Source: DASZIT01 sp036489495
Lineage (GTDB): Bacteria; Actinomycetota; Acidimicrobiia; Acidimicrobiales; RAAP-2
Reading direction: 5' to 3'
Assembly: GCA_036489495.1 (NCBI GenBank)
Contig: DASXFR010000087.1
Location: 1 to 64,000, forward strand
Length of the DNA: 64,000 bases
Within the stretch, counting starts at the first letter, position 1. Each line of letters opens with the position of its first letter. The notes beneath the pieces were generated by a model. The model was not told the origin of the DNA and made no database searches. It saw only the letters and a list, made by a program, of their open reading frames with translations. The translations under genes were made by a program, and so were the position numbers. Positions 52,662-59,340 of the stretch are shown piece by piece.

Positions 52662-53255
52662 GTGGTCGTTGACACCTGGGGTTCTTCAGCCGAAGAACAG
52701 GGCGCCAGCTATCCGTGCGACGCCCTCATCGACCGCCCGGATCGGGTCCTCTTCCGGGCAGTGGATGTCGCCGCCCCCGCCGACCTGGTGTTCCGCTGGC
52801 TGTGCCAGCTCCGCGCCGCCCCCTACAGCTACGACTGGATCGACAATCTCGGTCGACGCAGCCCGCGCCAGCTCACTCCCCGGCTCGACCGGCTCGAGAT
52901 CGGTCAGCGGGTGGCGACGATCTTCCGGCTGGACAGCTTCGAGGAGGGCCGTTCGATCACCTTTCATACCAACTCCTGGCTGTTTGGGCGGGTGGCGATC
53001 ACCTACCGGGCGATTCCCCCTGAAGACGACGGTGCCCCTGTCGATGCCGACACCGAAACCAGCCGCTGTCGTCTGGTGGTGAAGCTGGCGGTCGCCTGGC
53101 CGCGAGGTCTGCAGGGCCCGGTGATGCGGGCGATCCTGCCCGCCGGCGACCTGATCATGATGCGTAGACAGCTCCTGAATCTGAAGGTGTTGGCAGAACG
53201 GGACGCCCGCCTCGATGGCGGTGTACATCGGAACACCGTCAGCGAGGATCGCTGA
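52662..53255 (+). CDS. SRPBCC (START-like) family protein
   Basis: Protein of about 197 aa with a Bet v1/START-type pattern: LFRAVDVAAPADLVFRWLCQLRAAPYSYDWIDNLGRRSP, EIGQRVATIFRLDSFEEGRSITFHT, a second strand pair around FGRVAITYRAIPP and SRCRLVVKLAVAWP, and a long C-terminal helix ending MMRRQLLNLKVLAERDA. Such folds bind small hydrophobic ligands; no ligand can be named. GTG 52662 is chosen from the AGAGGGG site and -10 box; earlier in-frame starts exist at 52596 and 52617. It is divergent from rex. Confidence 0.7.
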   Translation: MVVDTWGSSAEEQGASYPCDALIDRPDRVLFRAVDVAAPADLVFRWLCQLRAAPYSYDWIDNLGRRSPRQLTPRLDRLEIGQRVATIFRLDSFEEGRSITFHTNSWLFGRVAITYRAIPPEDDGAPVDADTETSRCRLVVKLAVAWPRGLQGPVMRAILPAGDLIMMRRQLLNLKVLAERDARLDGGVHRNTVSEDR

Positions 53256-53277
53256 GCCGTCCGTTTAGGTGGACGGC
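53256..53277. terminator. Hairpin between convergent genes, overlapping a stop codon
   Basis: GCCGTCC (53256-53262) pairs perfectly with GGACGGC (53271-53277) around an 8-nt loop. The loop contains the TAA stop of the minus-strand lipoprotein gene, and the plus-strand SRPBCC stop is the base before the stem. A bidirectional terminator is likely. Confidence 0.65.
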
Positions 53278-53807
53278 GGGGAATCCCCGGTCGGATGCTT
53301 GGCATAGCCGACCAGCGCCACCTCGTAGACGAGGGTCCCCGGACCCGGGGCGGTGCTGATGCCCTGATCTTGCTTGAGCCGGGCGGGATCGTAGATTCCG
53401 ACCTGGACCTGCACCCGCTGGTCCACCTCCCAGGCCTGGCCCGACACCTGGCTCGAGAGCCGGTAGTCGATCACCGAGTGGAATCCCCTGGCGATGAGTT
53501 CCCGGTCGTAGAACGCATAGAGCTGGTCGGCGGTCACCGCGGCGGTCAGGATGGCCCCGGCATAGGCGGGGTCGGGCTCGCCTTCCTGCGGCCGGGGAAT
53601 CTGGTTCGAGCCCACGGAACGAACCACTTTGGAACCTGGATAGAAGAGGTGTGACTCGCTATGAGCTGACAACTCCGCACGGGTGATCGGCTGACCGATC
53701 GGAAGCCCGAAGGCATCGACACCTGGTGACCCGGGGCTGGCGCTGCAGGAGGCCACGACAACCGCGGCTCCCAGGATGAGCGGGAGGAGGAGCCCCTTCG
53801 CTCTCAG
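53265..53807 (-). CDS. Small putative lipoprotein with an apparent CTG start
   Basis: Predicted 180-aa secreted lipoprotein. Read from CTG 53807, the N-terminus is a textbook lipoprotein signal: basic LRAKG, hydrophobic LLLPLILGAAVVV, then lipobox VASC. The only ATG/GTG/TTG start in this frame is GTG 53756, which would cut the signal off just before ASC. Between the in-frame stop upstream and the signal there is no other standard start. The CTG overlaps the stop of the upstream membrane gene (CTGA), so re-initiation is plausible. The mature part (LSAHSESHLFYPGSKVVRSVG, AAVTADQLYAFYDRELIARGFHSVIDYR) matches a common actinobacterial secreted family of unknown role. Confidence 0.65.
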   Translation of the reverse strand: MRAKGLLLPLILGAAVVVASCSASPGSPGVDAFGLPIGQPITRAELSAHSESHLFYPGSKVVRSVGSNQIPRPQEGEPDPAYAGAILTAAVTADQLYAFYDRELIARGFHSVIDYRLSSQVSGQAWEVDQRVQVQVGIYDPARLKQDQGISTAPGPGTLVYEVALVGYAKHPTGDSPPST

Positions 53808-54301
53808 CGCCGCGCTACCAAGGCCAGGCCAGAGATCACCAGCACGACGAACCCGACGAGCTCGATGACGAGTGACCGGGTGGCCCAGGGAACGCTCAAG
53901 GGGTCATGGAGTCCCAGGAAGCCAACCGTGGCGCTCAACAACAGGCCACCCACGCTGGCGGCCATGAAGGCGGCGCCGGCCAGCACCATGTACATCCGGC
54001 GGATCAGGACGATCAACGGTCCCAGCACGAACCCGGAGATCGCCTGGGCCAAGAAGAGATTGCCGATACTCGGAATGTTCTGGTAGCCGATCATCCACAG
54101 ATGGAGGTGGATCGCACCGGTGACCACGATCAACGCCGCTCCCACCGCCATCGTCCCGATGACGAAGGCGCGGTAGACAGCTGGCGATGAACGGGAAGTG
54201 CCCAGGACAAAGGTGCTGCGCACCCAGGCCACGAGTCCGTGCGGCTCGGAAGCCGATGCGTTCGGATCGGTCGTCGAAACCGTAGTCACTACTTGTCGCA
54301 C
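53804..54301 (-). CDS. Four-helix membrane protein, unknown function
   Basis: Protein of 165 aa. After a short cytosolic N-terminus there are four helices: VYRAFVIGTMAVGAALIVVTGAIHLHLWM, SIGNLFLAQAISGFVLGPLIVLI, VLAGAAFMAASVGGLLLSATVGFLGL and SLVIELVGFVVLVISGLALVA. The AIHLHLW segment carries two His residues in the membrane region. No enzymatic family was recognised. GTG 54289, which overlaps the upstream TAG (TAGTG), is an alternative start that would shorten it by four residues. It is flanked on both sides by lipoprotein genes in the same direction. Confidence 0.7.
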   Translation of the reverse strand: MRQVVTTVSTTDPNASASEPHGLVAWVRSTFVLGTSRSSPAVYRAFVIGTMAVGAALIVVTGAIHLHLWMIGYQNIPSIGNLFLAQAISGFVLGPLIVLIRRMYMVLAGAAFMAASVGGLLLSATVGFLGLHDPLSVPWATRSLVIELVGFVVLVISGLALVARR

Positions 54302-54585
54302 CCATCCCCGTCGTCGGGCCCACCGTTGTTGTCAGCGTCATGGTCGCCGCCGTTGTTCTGCGGGATCGTGCACTGAGTCGTGGTCGTTGAGCTCCCGGAC
54401 CCTCCGCCGGTGTTCGAGGACGCCGTCGTCGGCGGGGTAGTGGTGTTGGAATTCGAGCTCGTCGACGGGGACGAGCTTCCGCAGGCCGCCAGGCCCAACG
54501 CCAGGGCGACGGACGCCAGTCCCAACATGGACCGCGTTTTCAGACTGGTTCCCTTGACACCCTGCAACGGTGACATCAATGCCAT
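54289..54585 (-). CDS. Short lipoprotein with acidic Asp/Asn/Gly tail
   Basis: Protein of 98 aa. The signal is MALMSPLQGVKGTSLKTRSM then LGLASVALALGLAACGS with lipobox LAAC. The linker is Ser/Thr/Asn-rich. The C-terminus (NNGGDHDADNNGGPDDGDG) is dense in Asp/Asn/Gly, like the short D-rich calcium-binding repeats of secreted actinobacterial proteins; metal binding is inference. The ATG at 54585 is preferred because GGAGCGAGG precedes it; a longer frame opens at 54645. Its last base is shared with a possible GTG start of the next gene. Confidence 0.65.
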   Translation of the reverse strand: MALMSPLQGVKGTSLKTRSMLGLASVALALGLAACGSSSPSTSSNSNTTTPPTTASSNTGGGSGSSTTTTQCTIPQNNGGDHDADNNGGPDDGDGCDK

Positions 54586-54733
54586 TGGTGGACCTCGCTC
54601 CGATTGGTTCCCTGGGATTACGTCCGAGGGTGTCGATCTGTTCAACTTGTTCGATGAATCTCCGACCGGCTTACGCCGCTGGTCAGGGGATTGACACTGT
54701 CTCTTCTACCCAAAATTTGAGATTAGCGGAGCA

Positions 54734-55591
54734 TCAATCCGAACGCCGGAGCCGCACCGGGTGGAGGCCGCCGTCCAGCCCCAGGTGATCGGCGGCCGAC
54801 GAACGATCGAGCACCAGCGCCAGGCGGCCGTTGCCGTCGACCAACATGCCGAATTCCCCCCGACCGAGGTCGCCGTAGGCCTCGACCCGCTTGGCATCCA
54901 GGGTCTGGCCCGATGCCAGCTCCACCTCCACCCGGGAGCCGACCGCCACCTCCAACCGGTCGAGGTCAGCCGGCCCGGCATGGAACTGGGCGTTGCCGAA
55001 GCTGTCGATGTGGGCCACCGACGTCACCAAGACCGTCCCTTCGAAATGGTCGGGGGGCAGGTCCGGGAGGCGAACCAGCGATGCCGGGTCCACTTCCACG
55101 CCCAGCGAAGCCGGGTCGCTCCCGCCCACCAGCCGGGCGGCCGCCGGGGCGAACACATCGCGGCCGTCGAAGGTCGAGCCAAGTTCAGTGTGGAGGACGT
55201 GGACGGCGGCGGCACCGCCGAGGGACTCCACCGCCGGGATCAGCAGGCCGTTGTCGGGACCGACCCACCACTCCGGCCCGGAGTTCGCGGCACCCGCGGC
55301 GCCCGCGGCGCCCGACTGGCCACCCACCCGGATCGCCACTCCTCGGCGAGAGGTACCCACCCCGGGGTCAACCACGGCCAAGACCGCCCCCCTGCCCAGA
55401 TAGGGCGCGGCACGGAGGAGGGTGGCAGCTCCGGCGGCCACATCGAAGTGAGCCACGTGATGGGTGAGATCAACGACCGGGGTGCCGGGTGCGCCGACCT
55501 GCAGGACGGCCCGGACCACACCGGCGAACTCATCAGCGGTGCCGTAATCCGACAGGAAATAGATGGCGGGGGCCGAACCGGGGCCCGCCAC
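54734..55591 (-). CDS. SAM hydroxide adenosyltransferase (SAM hydrolase, DUF62)
   Basis: Enzyme that splits S-adenosylmethionine to adenosine and methionine using water, 285 aa. AIYFLSDYGTADEFAGVVRAVL is the N-terminal signature; VVDPGVGTSRRGVAI, WVGPDNGLLIPA and AHIDSFGNAQF are the other conserved motifs of the fluorinase-related family. It starts with GTG. It is encoded downstream of the excisionase-like HTH gene in the same direction, 22 nt away, and could be co-transcribed. The physiological reason for SAM hydrolysis in bacteria is unclear. Confidence 0.88.
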   Translation of the reverse strand: MAGPGSAPAIYFLSDYGTADEFAGVVRAVLQVGAPGTPVVDLTHHVAHFDVAAGAATLLRAAPYLGRGAVLAVVDPGVGTSRRGVAIRVGGQSGAAGAAGAANSGPEWWVGPDNGLLIPAVESLGGAAAVHVLHTELGSTFDGRDVFAPAAARLVGGSDPASLGVEVDPASLVRLPDLPPDHFEGTVLVTSVAHIDSFGNAQFHAGPADLDRLEVAVGSRVEVELASGQTLDAKRVEAYGDLGRGEFGMLVDGNGRLALVLDRSSAADHLGLDGGLHPVRLRRSD

Positions 55592-55613
55592 CGGACTCGG
55601 AATCCCGCCGACC

Positions 55614-55805
55614 TCAGCCGGCCTTGGTGTACTGCTGGGCCAGGTACGCGTTGAGGTCGTCTTCGCGGATCCGGAACGACTTGCCGATCCGGACGGCGGC
55701 CAGCGAGCCGGTGTTGATCAGCCGGTACACGGTCATATTGGAAACCCGGAGCGTGGACGCCACCTCGGTGACGGTCAGGAACCGCGCTGTCGCATGCTCT
55801 TCCAT
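55614..55805 (-). CDS. Excisionase-type helix-turn-helix protein (Rv0500A-like)
   Basis: Small DNA-binding protein of 63 aa with the MerR/excisionase-like HTH_17 pattern: FLTVTEVASTLRVSNMTVYRLINTGSLAAVRIGKSFRIREDDLNAYL. In mycobacteria a similar small gene (Rv0500A) lies directly after proC, as here with one lipoprotein gene in between. Despite the family name it is unlikely to be a phage excisionase, since no integrase or att site is near. A perfect dyad overlaps its probable -10 box, which suggests autoregulation. GGAGGAAGG upstream of the ATG is a good ribosome site. Confidence 0.85.
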   Translation of the reverse strand: MEEHATARFLTVTEVASTLRVSNMTVYRLINTGSLAAVRIGKSFRIREDDLNAYLAQQYTKAG

Positions 55806-55828
55806 CGGTGCTGCACCTTCCTCCGCTT

Positions 55829-55846
55829 GTGGCGACTGTACGCCAC
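55829..55846. promoter_or_regulatory. Dyad overlapping the promoter of the HTH gene
   Basis: GTGGCG-ACTGTA-CGCCAC is a perfect 6-bp inverted repeat around a 6-bp spacer. On the minus strand the spacer reads TACAGT, a good -10 box, 24-41 bp upstream of the HTH gene's ATG. A repressor bound here would block the polymerase. Confidence 0.5.
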
Positions 55847-55919
55847 TGTGACTAATGGGGAAAGTGAGAATTCGGGCGGCTGGCCGAGGGGCGTTCCAAC
55901 GAGCCCGACGCCTGCCGCC

Positions 55920-56585
55920 TCAGATCTTGGCTACCGCCTTGGTGGCCAGCTGGGTGAAGAAGGGCGTGTCGGCCGTCGTCGTCGACCAGCCAATGAAGAC
56001 GGCGTTGGATCCCTTGACGGCGTAGAGAACATCCAGGTAGCTGGACTGCTTGCCCTCGGTCAGGGTCATCTGGTCGGCAAACCCGCCGTCCCCGGTCGAA
56101 ACCCCGGGGATCGGCTTGATTTTGAGGCTGGCGGTCACGCTGCCGGATTGCAGGGTGCCCCCGTTGCACGACTCGAAACTCGACTTGAGCGACTTGACCG
56201 ATGCCGCCGCCTGACCCGGGGCGAACATGCCGGCCGTTTGGATCACCGCTGTCGGGTTCTGCCCGGGGCTGGCGAAGACCACGCTGGCGCTGGTGGCCGA
56301 TCCCTTCAACAGCACCAGATTGGCTACACAGGTCGGCGTCCCCTCGGTGGCGGCGGCGTTCTTGGCGGTGTCCTGGGCCCATCCGGTCGGGAAGTCGGAA
56401 GTGGTCAGCAGCAACGGCTTGAGGGCGGCGGCCTGGGCCGGGGCCAGCGTGGTGGTGGTCGGCGCGGTCGTGGTCGTGGTGGTGGTGGTGGCCTTGGCCG
56501 ATCCACCGCAAGCGGCCAACCCCGACCCCATGGCCAGGCCGATCCCGATGGCCAACCCTGCCCGGGTCGAGCGTCTGGCCGTCAC
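55920..56585 (-). CDS. Lipoprotein with extracellular DFPTGW domain
   Basis: Protein of 221 aa. The signal is basic (MTARRSTR), then AGLAIGIGLAMGSGLAACG with lipobox LAAC, followed by a Thr-rich linker. The mature domain opens with LLLTTSDFPTGWAQD, has two Cys (TPTCVANL and FESCNGG) and ends with a hydrophobic-strand-rich part. The same opening motif heads the outer domains of the two membrane proteins at 41965-45328, so the three form a family. The GTG overlaps the proC stop (GTGA). The function is unknown. Confidence 0.75.
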   Translation of the reverse strand: MTARRSTRAGLAIGIGLAMGSGLAACGGSAKATTTTTTTTAPTTTTLAPAQAAALKPLLLTTSDFPTGWAQDTAKNAAATEGTPTCVANLVLLKGSATSASVVFASPGQNPTAVIQTAGMFAPGQAAASVKSLKSSFESCNGGTLQSGSVTASLKIKPIPGVSTGDGGFADQMTLTEGKQSSYLDVLYAVKGSNAVFIGWSTTTADTPFFTQLATKAVAKI

Positions 56586-57352
56586 CGACCCAGCTGTCTC
56601 GACCGCTCCACGGCCGCCGCCACCGCCTCGATGAACGCCGACCGCACCGCCTTGAACTCCAGGGTGCGCAACCCGGCCGCGGTCGTCCCTCCCGGGGAGG
56701 TCACCGCCGCCCGCAGTTCGGCCGGATCCTCACCGGTCTCGCTCAGCATGCGGGCCGATCCCAACAACGTACCGACCACCAGTTTGTGGCTCACGTCCCG
56801 GGGGAGCCCGGCCGCGACTCCGGCTTCGATCATCGCCTCGGCCACCAGAAAGACGTAGGCCGGCCCGGAGCCGGAAACCCCGGTGACCGCGTCGAGTTGG
56901 CGTTCGGGAAGGCGCACCACGGTTCCCACCGATGCCAGGATCCCCTCCGCCCAGTCGAGATCGCTCGAGGTGGCGTGGCTGCCGCCGGACATCCCGGCCA
57001 CGCCGGCGCCGATCAGCGCCGGGGTGTTGGGCATGGCCCGTACCACCACCGCCCCGGGGTTGAGGACCGCCTCGAGGCGCGCCGACGGCAACCCGGCGAC
57101 CACCGACAGGACCCGGTTGATCCCGAACCCGGCCAGGGTGCGGCACACCCCTTCGGCGGCTTCGGGCTTCACCGCCAGCAGGGCGTCAGCCGCGGCCACC
57201 GGGGTATCCACCACCGTGAGCCCCGGGTGGGCACCGACCAGCCGTTGGCGCTGCAGCGGGTCGGGGTCGCTCACCGCCAGTTCGTCGAGCTGGGCCCATC
57301 CGCCGGCCAGCAGGCCCGTGAGCAGGGCGGAACCCATCTTGCCGCCACCCAC
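56582..57352 (-). CDS. proC: Pyrroline-5-carboxylate reductase (ProC), start uncertain
   Basis: Last enzyme of proline synthesis; reduces 1-pyrroline-5-carboxylate with NADPH. From GTG 57352 it is 256 aa. The Rossmann loop is VGGGKMGSALLTGLL, the active-site region RAMPNTPALIGAGVAGM, and the C-terminal signature DAVTGVSGSGPAYVFLVAEAMIEAGV. GTG 57352 leaves out the first beta strand (APKLLLV), which is encoded in frame just upstream and preceded only by ATC 57373. A non-standard start is therefore likely. Conserved neighbours (mshA, ybjN, HTH gene) match mycobacterial order. Confidence 0.93.
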   Translation of the reverse strand: MGGGKMGSALLTGLLAGGWAQLDELAVSDPDPLQRQRLVGAHPGLTVVDTPVAAADALLAVKPEAAEGVCRTLAGFGINRVLSVVAGLPSARLEAVLNPGAVVVRAMPNTPALIGAGVAGMSGGSHATSSDLDWAEGILASVGTVVRLPERQLDAVTGVSGSGPAYVFLVAEAMIEAGVAAGLPRDVSHKLVVGTLLGSARMLSETGEDPAELRAAVTSPGGTTAAGLRTLEFKAVRSAFIEAVAAAVERSRQLGR

Positions 57353-57380
57353 GAGCAGAAGTTTCGGTGCGATGCGCGAG

Positions 57381-57386
57381 ACGCTA
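57381..57386 (-). promoter_or_regulatory. -10-like box 7 nt before ATC 57373 of proC
   Basis: TAGCGT on the minus strand ends 7 nt before the ATC codon at 57373, the same geometry as the leaderless-type promoters of hemE and hemB. No Shine-Dalgarno sequence lies between them or before GTG 57352. Confidence 0.35.
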
Positions 57387-57436
57387 GCAGCGGGCCGACA
57401 ACGCCCAGTTGGCCGGCCCGGACCGTCGCCGGCCGA

Positions 57437-57958
57437 TCAGTTCCTAGCCGCCCGCGGCCGGCGCCGGTACATGCCCTCGTAGCCGAGGAGCATGGCGGTC
57501 GGGAAGCACTCGTCGGTATAGGCCAGCGACGCCCCCATCACCCGATCCAGCTCCTCGTCGTCGACCCGCTCGACCGGCACCCGGCCCACCAGGTAGATGG
57601 CCGCCTCCGGGCCGAGGGCGAAACTCATCCCCAACAGGTCGGCATTGCGTTTCAGCAGGTACTCCCAGGTCGCCTCCACGTTGGTCTCGGGAGCCGGCAT
57701 GAATTGCGCCTCGTGGTGCAGGGTGCGCTGGCGCAGCGTGAGCCAGACGGTCACGAAATCCTTTTCATCGCCGCGCATCCGCAGATACCAGCGGGCGGCA
57801 CCGGTCACCGGATCCCCGCCTTCCTGGCGCTCGGCGGCCACCAGGGCACTGGACTCGTCGGCCAACTCCCGCTCGGCCCAACCGTCGATGACCGCGCACA
57901 CCGCCTCCCGCTCGGCCTGGCTGAGGATGCCACCCCACCGATCGGCGGCCGGGGTCAT
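57437..57958 (-). CDS. YbjN-domain protein
   Basis: Protein of 173 aa with the YbjN/type III secretion chaperone-like fold: AARWYLRMRGDEKDFVTVWLTLRQRTLHHEAQFMPAPETNVEATWEYLLKRNADLLGMSFALGPEAAIYLVGRVP. In mycobacteria the same type of gene (Rv0487) follows mshA, as here, with 43 bp between them. The biochemical role is unknown; a link to mycothiol or redox stress is suggested only by this neighbourhood. Confidence 0.83.
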   Translation of the reverse strand: MTPAADRWGGILSQAEREAVCAVIDGWAERELADESSALVAAERQEGGDPVTGAARWYLRMRGDEKDFVTVWLTLRQRTLHHEAQFMPAPETNVEATWEYLLKRNADLLGMSFALGPEAAIYLVGRVPVERVDDEELDRVMGASLAYTDECFPTAMLLGYEGMYRRRPRAARN

Positions 57959-58001
57959 CGCCCGATGGTCAGGACCAGCCCCAGGGCCCGCACCGGAACC
58001 A

Positions 58002-59264
58002 TCACGAGCACTCGACCAGCCGCCCGACGGTCAGGTCTTCGTAGATCTCCCGCAGCAGGGCGGCGGCCCGGGCCCAGGTGTAACGGCGGGCCCGCAGCAC
58101 CGCCCCGGTGCCCAGCCGCTCGGCCAGCAGGGGCTCGGCCAGGATCTGACGGATCCAGGCGGCGAACGCCTCCGGGGTCGGGTCCTCGACCAAAAAACCG
58201 GTGCGACCATGGTCGACCAGGGTGCGCAGCCCGCCCACATCCGAGGCCACCACCGGGGTGCCGCAGGCGGCGGCTTCCAACGCCACCAGGCCGAACGACT
58301 CCGACCGGCTGGGGACCAGACAGACATCCGCGGCCCGGTAGTAGGTGGAGAGCAGCTCGTGGGGCCGGGGCGGGACGAACACCACCCGATCGGACAGCCC
58401 GAGCTCGCCGACCAGTTCCATCATCCGATCGAGCTCGACGTCACCCCGGGGCCCGCTGGGGCCGCCGACAATCGCCAGCCGGGCGTCGGGCCGGTCCGCA
58501 GCCAGAGAGGAAAGGGCCCGCACCGCCACCTCGACCCCTTTCAGCGGCTGGATCCGGCCCACGAACAACAGCAAGGGACCGGCAATGGGCAAGCCGAGCG
58601 CGGCGCGGGCCTGAGGGCGGTAGCCGGGACCGAAGAAGGCGTGGTCGACGCCGGGCGCCACGATCCGGATCCGGGACGGGTCGGCGTGATAGAGCTCGGA
58701 GATCTGCTCGGCCTCCACCGAGCAGGAGGCGAGCACGGTGTCCGAACAGTTGATGGTGGCGGCTTCGGCCTCCGCCCGGAGGTGGGCGGAGTCGGCTTCG
58801 ACCTCCTCGGGACTGAACTCCGCCTTCACCCGGTCGAGGGTGTGGAAGGTCGACACCAGCGGGATGTTCATCTGATGCTTGATGGTGTGACCGGCGACGC
58901 CGCTCAGCCAGTAGTTGGCGTGCACGGCGTCGAACGGCAGGTCCTCCGGGTCCGATCCGCCCCCCGCCGACTCCATCGACTTGAGCACGCCCTCGGCGAA
59001 CTCGTCGACCACCCCGGGCAGCAGCTCCTTGGCCATCGGGGTCGGCGGACCGGCGGGGACATAGTGCACCCGGAACCCGGGCTCCACCGTGACAGTGGCC
59101 GGGAGGATGTCGGACCAGGCCCGGGTGAAGACGTCGCACTCCGCCCCGGACCGGGCCAGGGCGGCAGACAGCTCGCGCACGTACACGTTCATGCCGCCGC
59201 CGTCCCCGGTTCCGGGTTGAGCCAGCGGCGACGTATGCAATGACAGAACAGCCAGGCGCCTCAT
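58002..59264 (-). CDS. mshA: D-inositol-3-phosphate glycosyltransferase (MshA), mycothiol synthesis
   Basis: GT4-family enzyme, 420 aa, that adds GlcNAc to inositol-3-phosphate as the first step of mycothiol synthesis. GDGGGMNVYVRELSAALARSG is the N-terminal loop. FDAVHANYWLSGVAG, VSTFHTLDRVK and the donor-binding SRSESFGLVALEAAACGTPVVASDVGG (E-x7-E motif) are all as in MshA. The ybjN neighbour supports mshA over other GT4 enzymes. TAGGCT ends 9 nt before the ATG, with no ribosome site. Confidence 0.9.
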   Translation of the reverse strand: MRRLAVLSLHTSPLAQPGTGDGGGMNVYVRELSAALARSGAECDVFTRAWSDILPATVTVEPGFRVHYVPAGPPTPMAKELLPGVVDEFAEGVLKSMESAGGGSDPEDLPFDAVHANYWLSGVAGHTIKHQMNIPLVSTFHTLDRVKAEFSPEEVEADSAHLRAEAEAATINCSDTVLASCSVEAEQISELYHADPSRIRIVAPGVDHAFFGPGYRPQARAALGLPIAGPLLLFVGRIQPLKGVEVAVRALSSLAADRPDARLAIVGGPSGPRGDVELDRMMELVGELGLSDRVVFVPPRPHELLSTYYRAADVCLVPSRSESFGLVALEAAACGTPVVASDVGGLRTLVDHGRTGFLVEDPTPEAFAAWIRQILAEPLLAERLGTGAVLRARRYTWARAAALLREIYEDLTVGRLVECS

Positions 59265-59273
59265 GCGTCGCCG

Positions 59274-59279
59274 AGCCTA
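59274..59279 (-). promoter_or_regulatory. -10 box placed for leaderless mshA
   Basis: TAGGCT on the minus strand ends 9 nt before ATG 59264 with no Shine-Dalgarno sequence between. Confidence 0.4.
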
Positions 59280-59340
59280 TAGGGACGGCCCGATCGGTCG
59301 GCGGCACGCCGGAATCGACGCCCCCCGCCCGGTGGGCAGA

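Noticed and set aside
55614..55805. A phage or integrative-element excisionase gene
   Set aside because: There is no integrase, att duplication or tRNA nearby, and the gene sits in a conserved chromosomal order next to proC.
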